Assembly: GCA_037385685.1 (NCBI GenBank)
Contig: JARRMW010000007.1
Location: forward strand, 39,662-103,661
Source of the DNA: Sva-25 sp037385685
GTDB taxonomy: Bacteria > Pseudomonadota > Gammaproteobacteria > Chromatiales > Chromatiaceae
Direction: 5' to 3'
Length of the DNA: 64,000 nucleotides
Below, in pieces: positions 8,836-16,696 of this stretch; the stretch's first letter is position 1; each line of letters begins with the position of its first letter. The notes beneath the pieces are model-generated. The model was not told where the DNA came from. It did not search any database and saw only the letters and a program-made list of their open reading frames with translations. A program made the translations under genes and the position numbers.

Positions 8836-9459
8836 ATGTCACATGAAATCGTTGAAAAAAATACCGGCCTCATGGCCCTGCTGATCGTCCTGGTCGTCAG
8901 TGTCGGCGGCCTGGTCGAAATTGTCCCGCTCTTCGCGCTCACCGAGACGACAGAACCGGTCGAAGGTGTGGAGAAATACAGCGCACTGCGACTCGAAGGT
9001 CGCGACATCTATGTGCGTGAGGGTTGCTACAACTGCCACTCGCAGATGATTCGCCCCTTCCGCGCGGAAACCGAGCGCTACGGCCATTACTCCGTGGCGG
9101 GTGAGTTCGTCTACGACCATCCGTTCCAGTGGGGTTCCAAGCGTACCGGGCCGGACCTGGCACGCGTCGGCGGGCGTTACTCCGATGACTGGCACGAAGC
9201 GCACCTCTATAACCCGCGCGACGTCGTGCCAGAGTCGAACATGCCTTCTTTCCCGTGGTTGTTCGAAAACAAGCTGGATGGCGCAAATACGGCAGCAAAG
9301 ATGGACGCGATGAACGTGGTCGTCGGCGCAACCTGCCCGAAATGCGACCTCTACTCCGATGAAGACAAAGCCAACGCCCAAAAGGCTGTTGCAGGCAAGA
9401 CAGAAGCTGAAGCGCTGATTGCCTACCTGCAAGGCCTGGGCACAGCACTCAAGAGGTAA
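8836..9459 (+). CDS. ccoO: cbb3 cytochrome oxidase subunit II, monoheme c
   Basis: A 207-aa membrane-anchored cytochrome c. One N-terminal membrane helix (about residues 12-35) is followed by the heme c site C64-Y-N-C67-H68 and a typical CcoO body with SQMIRPFR and a Met ligand region in PESNMPSFPW. AGGAGG lies before the ATG, 17 bases after ccoN. It passes electrons from CcoP toward the CcoN catalytic core. Full length for the family. Its integrity makes the ccoN lesion look recent or artefactual. Confidence 0.96.
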   Translation: MSHEIVEKNTGLMALLIVLVVSVGGLVEIVPLFALTETTEPVEGVEKYSALRLEGRDIYVREGCYNCHSQMIRPFRAETERYGHYSVAGEFVYDHPFQWGSKRTGPDLARVGGRYSDDWHEAHLYNPRDVVPESNMPSFPWLFENKLDGANTAAKMDAMNVVVGATCPKCDLYSDEDKANAQKAVAGKTEAEALIAYLQGLGTALKR

Positions 9460-9465
9460 GCTGCG

Positions 9466-9642
9466 ATGGATATCAATGATTTTCGCGCCTGGCACACCCT
9501 CGTACTGTTCCTGGCATTCATCGGGATCATCATCTGGGCCTACAGCAGGGGTCGCAAGAAGTCCTTTGACGAGGCTGCTCACCTGCCCTTTGAGGATGAT
9601 CAAACCCATAACGCAACCATGAAGAAGGAGAACCTGTCATGA
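9466..9642 (+). CDS. ccoQ: cbb3 oxidase small subunit CcoQ
   Basis: A 58-aa protein beginning MDINDFRAWHTLV with one membrane helix (about residues 10-27), a basic SRGRKK stretch, then an acidic tail. Length, topology and position between ccoO and ccoP identify CcoQ/FixQ, which stabilises the core complex. Its stop overlaps the ccoP start by four bases (ATGA), indicating translational coupling. Confidence 0.88.
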   Translation: MDINDFRAWHTLVLFLAFIGIIIWAYSRGRKKSFDEAAHLPFEDDQTHNATMKKENLS

Positions 9643-10541
9643 CTACATTCTGGAGTGGTTGGATCATTGTTCTGACCGTCGGCAATATCCTTGCATGTGT
9701 CTGGCTGGTCTGGTGGACAATGCGTAAACGCAAGGATGAATCTGCATCCGGTGACGTCACCGGTCACACCTGGGACGGGGACCTGCAAGAGTACAACAAC
9801 CCGTTGCCGCGCTGGTGGCTGTGGCTCTTCTACATCACGCTGGTCTTCGGCGGCATCTACCTCGCGCTCTACCCGGGTCTCGGCTCCTTTGCCGGCATCA
9901 AGGGCTGGACGCAGGAAAGTCAGTATGACGGCGAGATGGATGTGGCCGCGCAAACCTATGACCCGATCTTCGAAAAGTATGCTGCAGTCAGCATCGAAGA
10001 TCTGGCCAAGGGCGGTGAATATGAAGAAGCCCTGGCGATGGGCAAGCGCATGTACCTCTCATACTGCTCGCAGTGCCATGGTTCAAGTGCGACGGGCGCC
10101 GTCGGCTATCCTAATCTGACGGACGGTGACTGGCTGTGGGGCGGCGAACCGGCCCGCATCAAGGAGAGTATCGTTCAGGGACGCAATGCTGTCATGCCAC
10201 CGCACGCGGGCCGCATCGAGGGTGAGAAGCTCGACAACCTGGTTGCCTATGTCAGGAGCCTGAGCGGCATCAGTGTCGACACCGGCATGGCTGAAGCAGG
10301 CAAGACCGAGTATGCCTCCCTCGGCTGTATCGGCTGCCATGGCGTCGATGGCACAGGCAACACCATGCTTGGCGCGCCCAACCTCACGGACAATGTCTGG
10401 CTCTATGGCGCCAGTGAAGGTGTTATCAAGAAGACGATCCTGGAAGGCCGTAATGGCCAGATGCCTTCACAAAAGGCGTTCCTGGGCGAGGACAAGTCGC
10501 ATATCATTGCGGCGTATGTCTATAGCCTTTCAGCCAAATAA
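9639..10541 (+). CDS. ccoP: cbb3 cytochrome oxidase subunit III, diheme c
   Basis: A 300-aa diheme cytochrome c. There are two N-terminal membrane helices (about residues 6-28 and 58-78, the second in the CcoP signature PRWWLWLFYIT), then two heme sites: C143-SQ-C146-H147 and C230-IG-C233-H234. It accepts electrons from soluble cytochrome c and hands them to CcoO. Normal family length and the last structural gene of the set; a strong hairpin terminator follows. Confidence 0.97.
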   Translation: MTTFWSGWIIVLTVGNILACVWLVWWTMRKRKDESASGDVTGHTWDGDLQEYNNPLPRWWLWLFYITLVFGGIYLALYPGLGSFAGIKGWTQESQYDGEMDVAAQTYDPIFEKYAAVSIEDLAKGGEYEEALAMGKRMYLSYCSQCHGSSATGAVGYPNLTDGDWLWGGEPARIKESIVQGRNAVMPPHAGRIEGEKLDNLVAYVRSLSGISVDTGMAEAGKTEYASLGCIGCHGVDGTGNTMLGAPNLTDNVWLYGASEGVIKKTILEGRNGQMPSQKAFLGEDKSHIIAAYVYSLSAK

Positions 10542-10556
10542 GTGCTATCAATCGTG

Positions 10557-10590
10557 GGGCGAACCACAGGCGTGGTTCGCCCTTATTTTT
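10557..10590 (+). terminator. Intrinsic terminator after ccoP
   Basis: A perfect 11-bp stem GGGCGAACCAC/GTGGTTCGCCC with a 4-base loop is followed by TTATTTTT. It separates the structural cco genes from the assembly genes and probably lowers their expression. Confidence 0.87.
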
Positions 10591-10608
10591 GCCCCGAGGG
10601 ATTGCGTT

Positions 10609-10899
10609 ATGTCAAATGACACCCAAACACAAAACGAACATAATCTCCCCATCGTGCAGAGAATCGTCTCTGTATTATGGCCGTCCTTCCTGGTCGCATC
10701 GTTAGCAACGGTGCTGTTCTTCGTTGTATTTGATCCCCAGGAACTCGGCATGCTGGCCGGTCTTCCGGAACTGACCCGCACGGGCGGTTATACGATCGGC
10801 TTTTTCTTTTTCTGGATCATGGGTGCCATGGGCTGTGCCCTCACCTGCTACTTCAGGAAACCCTGTCCACCACGCATCAGGACGGACCAGACAGACTGA
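10609..10899 (+). CDS. Small two-span membrane protein of the cco cluster
   Basis: A 96-aa protein with a polar N-terminus, one hydrophobic segment at about residues 23-42 and a second at about 62-82 (GFFFFWIMGAMGCALTCYF), then a short basic tail. The upstream in-frame part of this reading frame overlaps ccoP and is not used; ATG 10609 follows the ccoP terminator, with CGAGGG as a possible ribosome site. Small uncharacterised membrane proteins often sit between ccoP and ccoG in gammaproteobacteria; a role in oxidase assembly is inferred from position only. Confidence 0.75.
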   Translation: MSNDTQTQNEHNLPIVQRIVSVLWPSFLVASLATVLFFVVFDPQELGMLAGLPELTRTGGYTIGFFFFWIMGAMGCALTCYFRKPCPPRIRTDQTD

Positions 10900-10940
10900 A
10901 CTGACAACGCCCATTCTTTCAAGGCGAGAAGAGACGAGCG

Positions 10941-12344
10941 ATGAGCACTGACAAACAACCAGCCTCCGCAAACGAGGCACCGGTCGAAGAAGAACTCTAC
11001 AAGAAGCGCCAGAAGATCTACCCGCGCGAGGTACACGGCGTGTTTGCACTGCTGCGTAATCTGGCAATGGTCGCCCTGCTCGGTCTTTTCTATGGTCTTT
11101 GCTGGATCCAGTGGGATGGGCACCAGGCCGTTCTTTTTGACCTGCCTGCACGCAAATTCTATATTTTCGGATGGACCTTCTGGCCCCAGGATTTCTTTTT
11201 TCTGACGTTGCTGCTGATCATCTCGGCACTGTCGCTCTTCTTCTTCACGGCGCTCGCTGGCCGACTCTGGTGTGGCTACGCCTGCCCCCAGACAGTCTGG
11301 ACCGAAATCTTTCTCTGGTTCGAGCGCAAGATCGAGGGATCGCGCCAGCAACAGATCAAGCTCGACCAGGCGCCCATGAACGCCAGGAAGCTCGGCATCA
11401 AGGCCTCAAAGCACGCGGTCTGGCTCACCTTCTCTCTCTGGACGGGCTTCACCTTCGTCGGCTACTTCACACCGATCAAGGAACTCTGGGATTCACTGCT
11501 CGCTTTCTCGCTTGGCCCCTGGGAGACCTTCTGGGTCCTCTTCTACGGCTTCGCCACCTACGGCAACGCCGGCTGGATGCGGGAACAGGTCTGCATCTAC
11601 ATGTGCCCCTATGCGCGTTTCCAGAGTGCCATGTTCGACAAGAACACGCTCATTATCTCCTACGATGAGAAACGCGGCGAACCACGCGGATCCCGCAGGC
11701 GCGGAACACGTCCTGAAGACAAGGGGGATTGCATCGATTGCGGACTCTGCGTGCAGGTCTGCCCGACCGGCATCGATATCCGTGAGGGGCTTCAATACCA
11801 GTGCATTGGCTGCGCTGCCTGCATCGATGTTTGCGACGACGTCATGGAAAAAATGGGATACGAGAAGGGCCTCGTAAAGTACACGACGGAAAACGCGCTC
11901 AACGGCAAGCATGTCCGCCTCATGCGCCCGCGCGTGATCCTCTACTCGTTGCTGCTGCTCCTGCTGACCGCCGGACTGATTTACGGCATTGCAACGCGGG
12001 TACCCCTCGAGGTCAACATCATCCGTGACCGCAATGCGCTGTTCAATACCACGAATGATGGCCTTGTCGAGAATGTCTACACGCTCAAGGTCATCAACAT
12101 GGACTCGGAACCGCGGACATTCGATGTGAGTGTCACTGGCATCGAGGGGATGAAACTGCTGGGTGAAACCGAAGCCATCCGGGTCGAAACCGGTGCCGTC
12201 AAGGATGTGCTTGTGCGCGTCCATGCCGATCCGGCCAACCTGAAGACCCGCAGCAGCGAGATTGAATTCCACGTCGAGGCGCGCGACAATCCGGAGGCAC
12301 AAACCAGTGAGAACGGTCGCTTTCTCGGCCCGGTATTGAAATAA
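10941..12344 (+). CDS. ccoG: Cytochrome c oxidase accessory protein CcoG (polyferredoxin)
   Basis: A 467-aa membrane ferredoxin of the CcoG/FixG/RdxA family, associated with copper reduction for cbb3 oxidase assembly. Several membrane helices (about residues 38-58, 75-110, 155-215, 330-352) flank a cytoplasmic part with two ferredoxin-type cysteine clusters, CIDCGLCVQVCP and CIGCAACIDVC (about residues 264-300); the C-terminal third is the Ig-like FixG domain. Two further cysteine motifs (CGYACPQ and CIYMCPYARF) are also typical. ccoH follows after 2 bases. Confidence 0.96.
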   Translation: MSTDKQPASANEAPVEEELYKKRQKIYPREVHGVFALLRNLAMVALLGLFYGLCWIQWDGHQAVLFDLPARKFYIFGWTFWPQDFFFLTLLLIISALSLFFFTALAGRLWCGYACPQTVWTEIFLWFERKIEGSRQQQIKLDQAPMNARKLGIKASKHAVWLTFSLWTGFTFVGYFTPIKELWDSLLAFSLGPWETFWVLFYGFATYGNAGWMREQVCIYMCPYARFQSAMFDKNTLIISYDEKRGEPRGSRRRGTRPEDKGDCIDCGLCVQVCPTGIDIREGLQYQCIGCAACIDVCDDVMEKMGYEKGLVKYTTENALNGKHVRLMRPRVILYSLLLLLLTAGLIYGIATRVPLEVNIIRDRNALFNTTNDGLVENVYTLKVINMDSEPRTFDVSVTGIEGMKLLGETEAIRVETGAVKDVLVRVHADPANLKTRSSEIEFHVEARDNPEAQTSENGRFLGPVLK

Positions 12345-12346
12345 AA

Positions 12347-12853
12347 ATGCATACTCAACGCGAAGACACACTGCCATGGTACAGGCAATTCTGGCCCTGG
12401 TTCATCATCTCGATCCCGGCGCTGACCATTGTTGCCGCCATGATCACGATCACCATCGCCGTCAAGACTGACGACGGCCTCGTCGTTGACGATTACTACA
12501 AGGAAGGTCTCGCTATCAACGAGGACAAGCAGCGGGTCAAAAAGGCCGCCGCGCTGGAGATTTCCGCCGAACTCTCGCTCGATGAGAACGGGATGATCCA
12601 GGCACGACTCCCGGAAAAAGTTGCCGCACTGCCCTTCCTGATGCTGACACTGACCCACCCGGGTGATGCCAGCAAGGATCTCGAGTTACCGCTCGCGAAT
12701 GTCGGAAATGCGCTCTTCACAAGCAAGGATCCGCTAACCGGCACCGGGACCAACTGGCACGTCGTCATTACCCCGCCGGATACCGACTGGAAACTCAACG
12801 GTCGCTGGCATCCCGATGCCATGAGTAGTATCCAGATCGCGCCCTCTACCTGA
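12347..12853 (+). CDS. ccoH: FixH/CcoH family cbb3 assembly protein
   Basis: A 168-aa protein with one N-terminal membrane helix (about residues 16-38) after the PWYRQFWPWFI signature typical of FixH, then a DDYYKEGLAIN motif and a soluble periplasmic beta domain. CcoH is needed for stable assembly of the cbb3 complex. It overlaps nothing but is only 2 bases after ccoG. The copper ATPase CcoI and CcoS, often next in such clusters, are absent from this window. Confidence 0.9.
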   Translation: MHTQREDTLPWYRQFWPWFIISIPALTIVAAMITITIAVKTDDGLVVDDYYKEGLAINEDKQRVKKAAALEISAELSLDENGMIQARLPEKVAALPFLMLTLTHPGDASKDLELPLANVGNALFTSKDPLTGTGTNWHVVITPPDTDWKLNGRWHPDAMSSIQIAPST

Positions 12854-12908
12854 CAATTGCTCCCATCAACAGTGCTATGATGCCTGCATTGATGCACAGG
12901 TATTGCAC

Positions 12909-13793
12909 ATGACAGGCAAACGCATTTCTCTTGTCCTTGGCAGTGGTGGCGCCCGCGGACTCGCCCACATCGGAGTGATTCGCTACCTCGAGGAACAGGG
13001 ATACCACATTGAGTCCATCTCCGGTTCCTCGATGGGCGCACTCATCGGCGGGATTTATGCAACGGGCAAGCTCGAGGTCTATGCCGAGTGGGTCTCGGCT
13101 CTTGAAAAAATTGACATCCTGCGCCTGCTCGACATCAGTTTCTCGAATGGCGGTTTCCTTCGGGGTGACAAGGTGATCAGGGCACTCCAGGACCTGATCG
13201 GTGATCACCAGATCGAGGATCTGCCAATCGCCTTCACGGCTGTTGCGGCTGATCTCAAGCGCCAGCGCGAAGCATGGCTGAAATCAGGATCGCTCTTCGA
13301 AGCGATCCGTGCTTCCATCGCCATTCCAACGCTCTTCACCCCGGTCAAACACGACAACCGCCTGCTCGTTGACGGCGGGCTCGTCAACCCAGTCCCGATT
13401 GCACCGACAATCCGGGACGACACAGATCTGGCGATCGCTGTCGATGCGAGCGCAGCGGACGAAAGAAATATCGAACACAGCCATCGCAACAGGCCGGAGA
13501 AGGACAGCAGCTATCGCCAGCAGATCATGGAGTTTCTCGACAATATGAATCTGCTCCCGAAGATCGAAAGCAGGGAAGAAAAGGCGATGGATACCATAGA
13601 AATCCTGACCAATTCAATCGAGGTCATGCAGTCGATGATCAGTCGCTTCCAGCTCGCTGCAAACACCCCGGATATCCTCATCAAAATTCCGCAGAATATC
13701 GCCACTTTCTATGAATTTCACCACGCCGAGGAACTCATCGCCTTCGGTTACGAACGCGCCAGGGACACATTCGCCAATAGACAGTCTGACTAA
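12909..13793 (+). CDS. Patatin-like phospholipase
   Basis: A 294-aa protein of the RssA/NTE-type patatin family. It has the glycine-rich oxyanion loop GSGGARG (residues 11-17), the nucleophile elbow G39-S-S41-M-G with catalytic Ser41, and the catalytic Asp in VDGGLVNP (about residue 156), forming the Ser/Asp dyad. No signal peptide, so it is predicted to be cytoplasmic or membrane-associated. A TTG codon at 12903 is also in frame, but ATG 12909 with AGG upstream is preferred. The C-terminal 90 residues are helical and have no recognised domain. Substrate unknown. Confidence 0.9.
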   Translation: MTGKRISLVLGSGGARGLAHIGVIRYLEEQGYHIESISGSSMGALIGGIYATGKLEVYAEWVSALEKIDILRLLDISFSNGGFLRGDKVIRALQDLIGDHQIEDLPIAFTAVAADLKRQREAWLKSGSLFEAIRASIAIPTLFTPVKHDNRLLVDGGLVNPVPIAPTIRDDTDLAIAVDASAADERNIEHSHRNRPEKDSSYRQQIMEFLDNMNLLPKIESREEKAMDTIEILTNSIEVMQSMISRFQLAANTPDILIKIPQNIATFYEFHHAEELIAFGYERARDTFANRQSD

Positions 13794-13867
13794 TCCTGAT
13801 TATCCTGTTAGGTGTTTCTATTTGATTTCCGGGCCCTGCGCCCGCCCCGAACCTGATCGGAGTAACA

Positions 13868-14839
13868 ATGACAGAGTCGAAAAACAGGCGGTTCATGCTG
13901 ACTGCCATGGCCGTCGCATTGCTGGGCACAGCCGCGAGCGCGACCGCTGAAGATAGCTATACATTCAGACCGCTGAACGCAGAGCCTCTCGCGCAATACC
14001 CGGCACAGCCGCAAATGCCCATGCCGCCAGTCGGTCAGCGACCACCGGCGCCAATGATGCAAGGCCCGATGACCGGTGCGCCTTATGGTGCCCCACCCAT
14101 GGGCGCCATGCCCTATGGACCCTCCGGCCCCGGACCAATGACAGGCCCCGCAAGATCAATGCCGCCAGCATACCCAGGCCAGATGCCGATGGCACCTGCA
14201 GGACCTATGGGACCGGCAGCACCTGTGCCGATGCCTCCCAGGGCACCAGCAGCACCTGCTCGCCCTGGTCCAATGACGCAGCAGGGTCCTGCAGCCGCTC
14301 CCGGATCAATGCCTCCGCCACCATCACGCGGTGCCATGCCACCACCACGTTATGGCAATGCACCTTACCAGAGGCGTAGCGGGCCCACATGGGGTGGCAG
14401 CCGCAATCCTTTCAATAATGGCCCGTGGGGAAACAAAAACCAGTCATGGCGGCCCGAGAGCTGGTTCAGCGACAGGCGTCCCCTCTTCGGCAAAAAAGGG
14501 CCGAGTGAATGGTTCGACCGGGATGACTACAAGGATGGCCTCGGGGATATGTGGGACGACCTGCTGAACGCGCCGGCCAACGCGGGCAAGATGCCCGGCG
14601 GCTGGTATGCCCCGACCATCAGTGTGCCAAACCCTGTCGATGTCGGCGACGAGTTCGAAAATGCCGCAACCGATATGCCGGGCGAAGCGCGCGAACAGCT
14701 CGAGAACTTCAGCTTCGACGGCCGCGACCTGCGCAACCCGGGTGGCCGTCCGCAGGGCGCTCCGAAGAAGAAGCCGGTCAGCATTGGCACGAAAGGCAAC
14801 AAGGACGACGACAAGAAGGACGACGCGAAACCGAAATAA
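13868..14839 (+). CDS. Secreted Pro/Met/Gly-rich low-complexity protein
   Basis: A 323-aa protein with a clear signal peptide (FMLTAMAVALLGTAASATAED, cleavage near residue 27). Residues about 50-160 are built almost only from Pro, Met, Gly and Ala with irregular PMxGP and MPP units. A middle segment has Asn, Gly and Trp clusters (NPFNNGPWGNKNQSW), followed by an acidic region and NPVDVGDEFENAA, and a highly charged KKDDAKPK tail. Composition, export and location next to soeABC suggest an envelope matrix or sulfur-globule-like protein, but this is inference; I recognise no defined domain. Not a chance frame: it has a signal peptide, GGAG-type site before the ATG and its own terminator. Confidence 0.75.
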   Translation: MTESKNRRFMLTAMAVALLGTAASATAEDSYTFRPLNAEPLAQYPAQPQMPMPPVGQRPPAPMMQGPMTGAPYGAPPMGAMPYGPSGPGPMTGPARSMPPAYPGQMPMAPAGPMGPAAPVPMPPRAPAAPARPGPMTQQGPAAAPGSMPPPPSRGAMPPPRYGNAPYQRRSGPTWGGSRNPFNNGPWGNKNQSWRPESWFSDRRPLFGKKGPSEWFDRDDYKDGLGDMWDDLLNAPANAGKMPGGWYAPTISVPNPVDVGDEFENAATDMPGEAREQLENFSFDGRDLRNPGGRPQGAPKKKPVSIGTKGNKDDDKKDDAKPK

Positions 14840-14862
14840 TCACCGGCCACGGTGGATAGACG

Positions 14863-14895
14863 AACAAACCCCGCATCTGCGGGGTTTGTTTTTTG
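14863..14895 (+). terminator. Terminator of the Pro/Met-rich protein gene
   Basis: A perfect 12-bp stem AACAAACCCCGC/GCGGGGTTTGTT with loop ATCT is followed by a T-run on the plus strand. It lies between this gene and convergent soeC. Confidence 0.9.
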
Positions 14896-14956
14896 TCTGT
14901 AGCAATCCTTGCAAGCGAACTCAGGCATTCACCTGAATCAGGTACTGCTCGATCGA

Positions 14957-15937
14957 TCAGGCCATCGACTGGTAGTAGTGATTCTGCGGATGCTTTGCCT
15001 CTGCGAAAAAGTACCAGCGTTCCATGATCAGCCCGAAGTACTGTAGAACGAATGCAGCAATGGGCAGCACTGGCGAATTGATGCTCCATGCAACCGCGAG
15101 CAGCGTCAGTGGCAGGATGAAGACAAGCAGCAGGAAGGAGATTTTCACGAATTTGAGAGTCGACTGGCTCTTGCCATGAAAAAACTCGCGGGTGTTGAAG
15201 GAGCCTCCCATGAAGCCCTGGGCTCTCTGTATAACGGTCGTGTGTCGTACACCAATCGCAGTCTGCGGGGTCGACTTGTGTTTGATCGTCGCATTGCGAT
15301 AGAGCGAGGCGAGACGCGTGACCAGAGCCAGCAGCATGAAAATGACGGCCCATGTCCCGTAAAAGGTTACGAGCTCGACACCCTGGTAAGCAGAGAATGC
15401 TGCTGCCAGCAGGAAGCCGGAAGCGATACCGAGCAAGGTAAAGTTGGCGACCGTCAACCAGTGATGCCACTCTTCAATGAACTTCACACAACCGTAGATC
15501 ATCGCGGTGCAGATAAACAGCACGAAGGCCATCATGCTGGCGATGACGCCGATGATTGTCGTCGGATCGATCTCGAAGTTCTGACCGATAACGAACAGCG
15601 TCTCGTTCCAGCCGAAGTAGTGACTGATTCCGTAAATGAAGACCAGGAACATGAAGGCAGGCAATGCAATGACTTCACGCGAGAGCCACGAGGTGCGCCA
15701 CTGCGTGATGGAGCGCCAGGCACGCTCGGGGCGACCAAGATGGAAGAAAGACGCAAACAGACCAAGACCGAGCAGTACCAGCACGATGAAGCTGCCCAGT
15801 GCATAGAATGTGATGCTGTCCTGCGCAGGGATGAGGTTCACCATGGAATAGAACTGCCCCGTGAAAAGCGCAAGGAAGAGCCCCTGACCCGCGCCGATCA
15901 GGGTTGTGAGAAAGATAACTGAAAATGCGGGATGCAT
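14957..15937 (-). CDS. soeC: Sulfite dehydrogenase membrane subunit, DmsC/NrfD type
   Basis: A 326-aa integral membrane protein with about eight helices, starting MHPAFSVIFLTTLIGAGQGLFL and carrying the DmsC hallmark FHLGRPERAWRSI near residue 70. It anchors the SoeAB catalytic pair to the inner face of the membrane and passes electrons to quinone. It follows soeB at 26 bases in the order soeA-soeB-soeC, and its length fits SoeC. The DmsC-like fold is shared with DMSO and polysulfide reductases; the subunit sizes and the overall sulfur context favour Soe. Confidence 0.87.
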   Translation of the reverse strand: MHPAFSVIFLTTLIGAGQGLFLALFTGQFYSMVNLIPAQDSITFYALGSFIVLVLLGLGLFASFFHLGRPERAWRSITQWRTSWLSREVIALPAFMFLVFIYGISHYFGWNETLFVIGQNFEIDPTTIIGVIASMMAFVLFICTAMIYGCVKFIEEWHHWLTVANFTLLGIASGFLLAAAFSAYQGVELVTFYGTWAVIFMLLALVTRLASLYRNATIKHKSTPQTAIGVRHTTVIQRAQGFMGGSFNTREFFHGKSQSTLKFVKISFLLLVFILPLTLLAVAWSINSPVLPIAAFVLQYFGLIMERWYFFAEAKHPQNHYYQSMA

Positions 15938-15963
15938 GATGTTCTCCGAATAACCTTGACCGA

Positions 15964-16686
15964 TCAGAATGCGACGTCGTCGATTGCAGCACCCTCGTCT
16001 ACCGGAACCTCGAGTTCCTCGAGCAGCGGGTTGTCGACACGATGCAACTCATCCTCGTGAATCTTGAGACTGGTCTTGCGGCGAGGCAGGTAGTGGTTGG
16101 CTGGCTTGGTACCCCATTCCGGCATCAACTGGTACCCCCCCTGCTCGCGGATCGCGACCGAAACCTCTGAATCCGGGTCATGCACATCGCCGAAGAGACG
16201 TGCGCTGGTTGGACAGGCAAGAACGCAGGCCGGCTTCCTTTCGGATGGCGGCAGACTTTCGTCACTGATGCGATCAATACAGAGAGTGCATTTCTTCATG
16301 ACCTTCTGCTGCTCATCGATTTCGCGCGCACCATAAGGACATGCCCAGGAACAGTACTTGCAGCCAATGCACTTGTCGTAGTCGACAAGCACGACACCAT
16401 TGTCCTTCCGCTTGTAGGAAGCGCCTGTCGGGCAGACAGGAACACATGGCGGCTCCTCGCAGTGCAGGCAGCTCTTGGGAAAGTGGATGGTTTCCGTCTT
16501 CGGGAATTCCCCAACCTCGTAGGTCTGGACACGATTGAAGAAGGTGCCTGTCGGGTCGGCATCATAGGGATTCTGGTCTACCATGGTGCCGGCCCAGCCG
16601 GACGTGTTCCACTCCTTGCAGGAGGTGACGCAGGCATGGCAGCCGACGCAGACGTTCAGATCAATAACCAGTGCGAGTTGTGACAT
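15964..16686 (-). CDS. soeB: Sulfite dehydrogenase iron-sulfur subunit
   Basis: A 240-aa ferredoxin-type electron-transfer subunit for four [4Fe-4S] clusters. Cysteine motifs in order: CVGCHACVTSC, CLHCEEPPCVPVCPTGA, CIGCKYCSWACPYGA and CTLCIDR with CVLACP. It links SoeA to SoeC. The frame extends upstream, but Met at 16686 has GAGGGAGAG before it and gives the standard MSQLALVIDLNVCVGC start. The gene begins 11 bases before the end of soeA, so the two are translationally coupled. No Tat signal, as expected of a cytoplasmic enzyme. Confidence 0.9.
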   Translation of the reverse strand: MSQLALVIDLNVCVGCHACVTSCKEWNTSGWAGTMVDQNPYDADPTGTFFNRVQTYEVGEFPKTETIHFPKSCLHCEEPPCVPVCPTGASYKRKDNGVVLVDYDKCIGCKYCSWACPYGAREIDEQQKVMKKCTLCIDRISDESLPPSERKPACVLACPTSARLFGDVHDPDSEVSVAIREQGGYQLMPEWGTKPANHYLPRRKTSLKIHEDELHRVDNPLLEELEVPVDEGAAIDDVAF

Positions 16687-16696
16687 CGTCTCTCCC

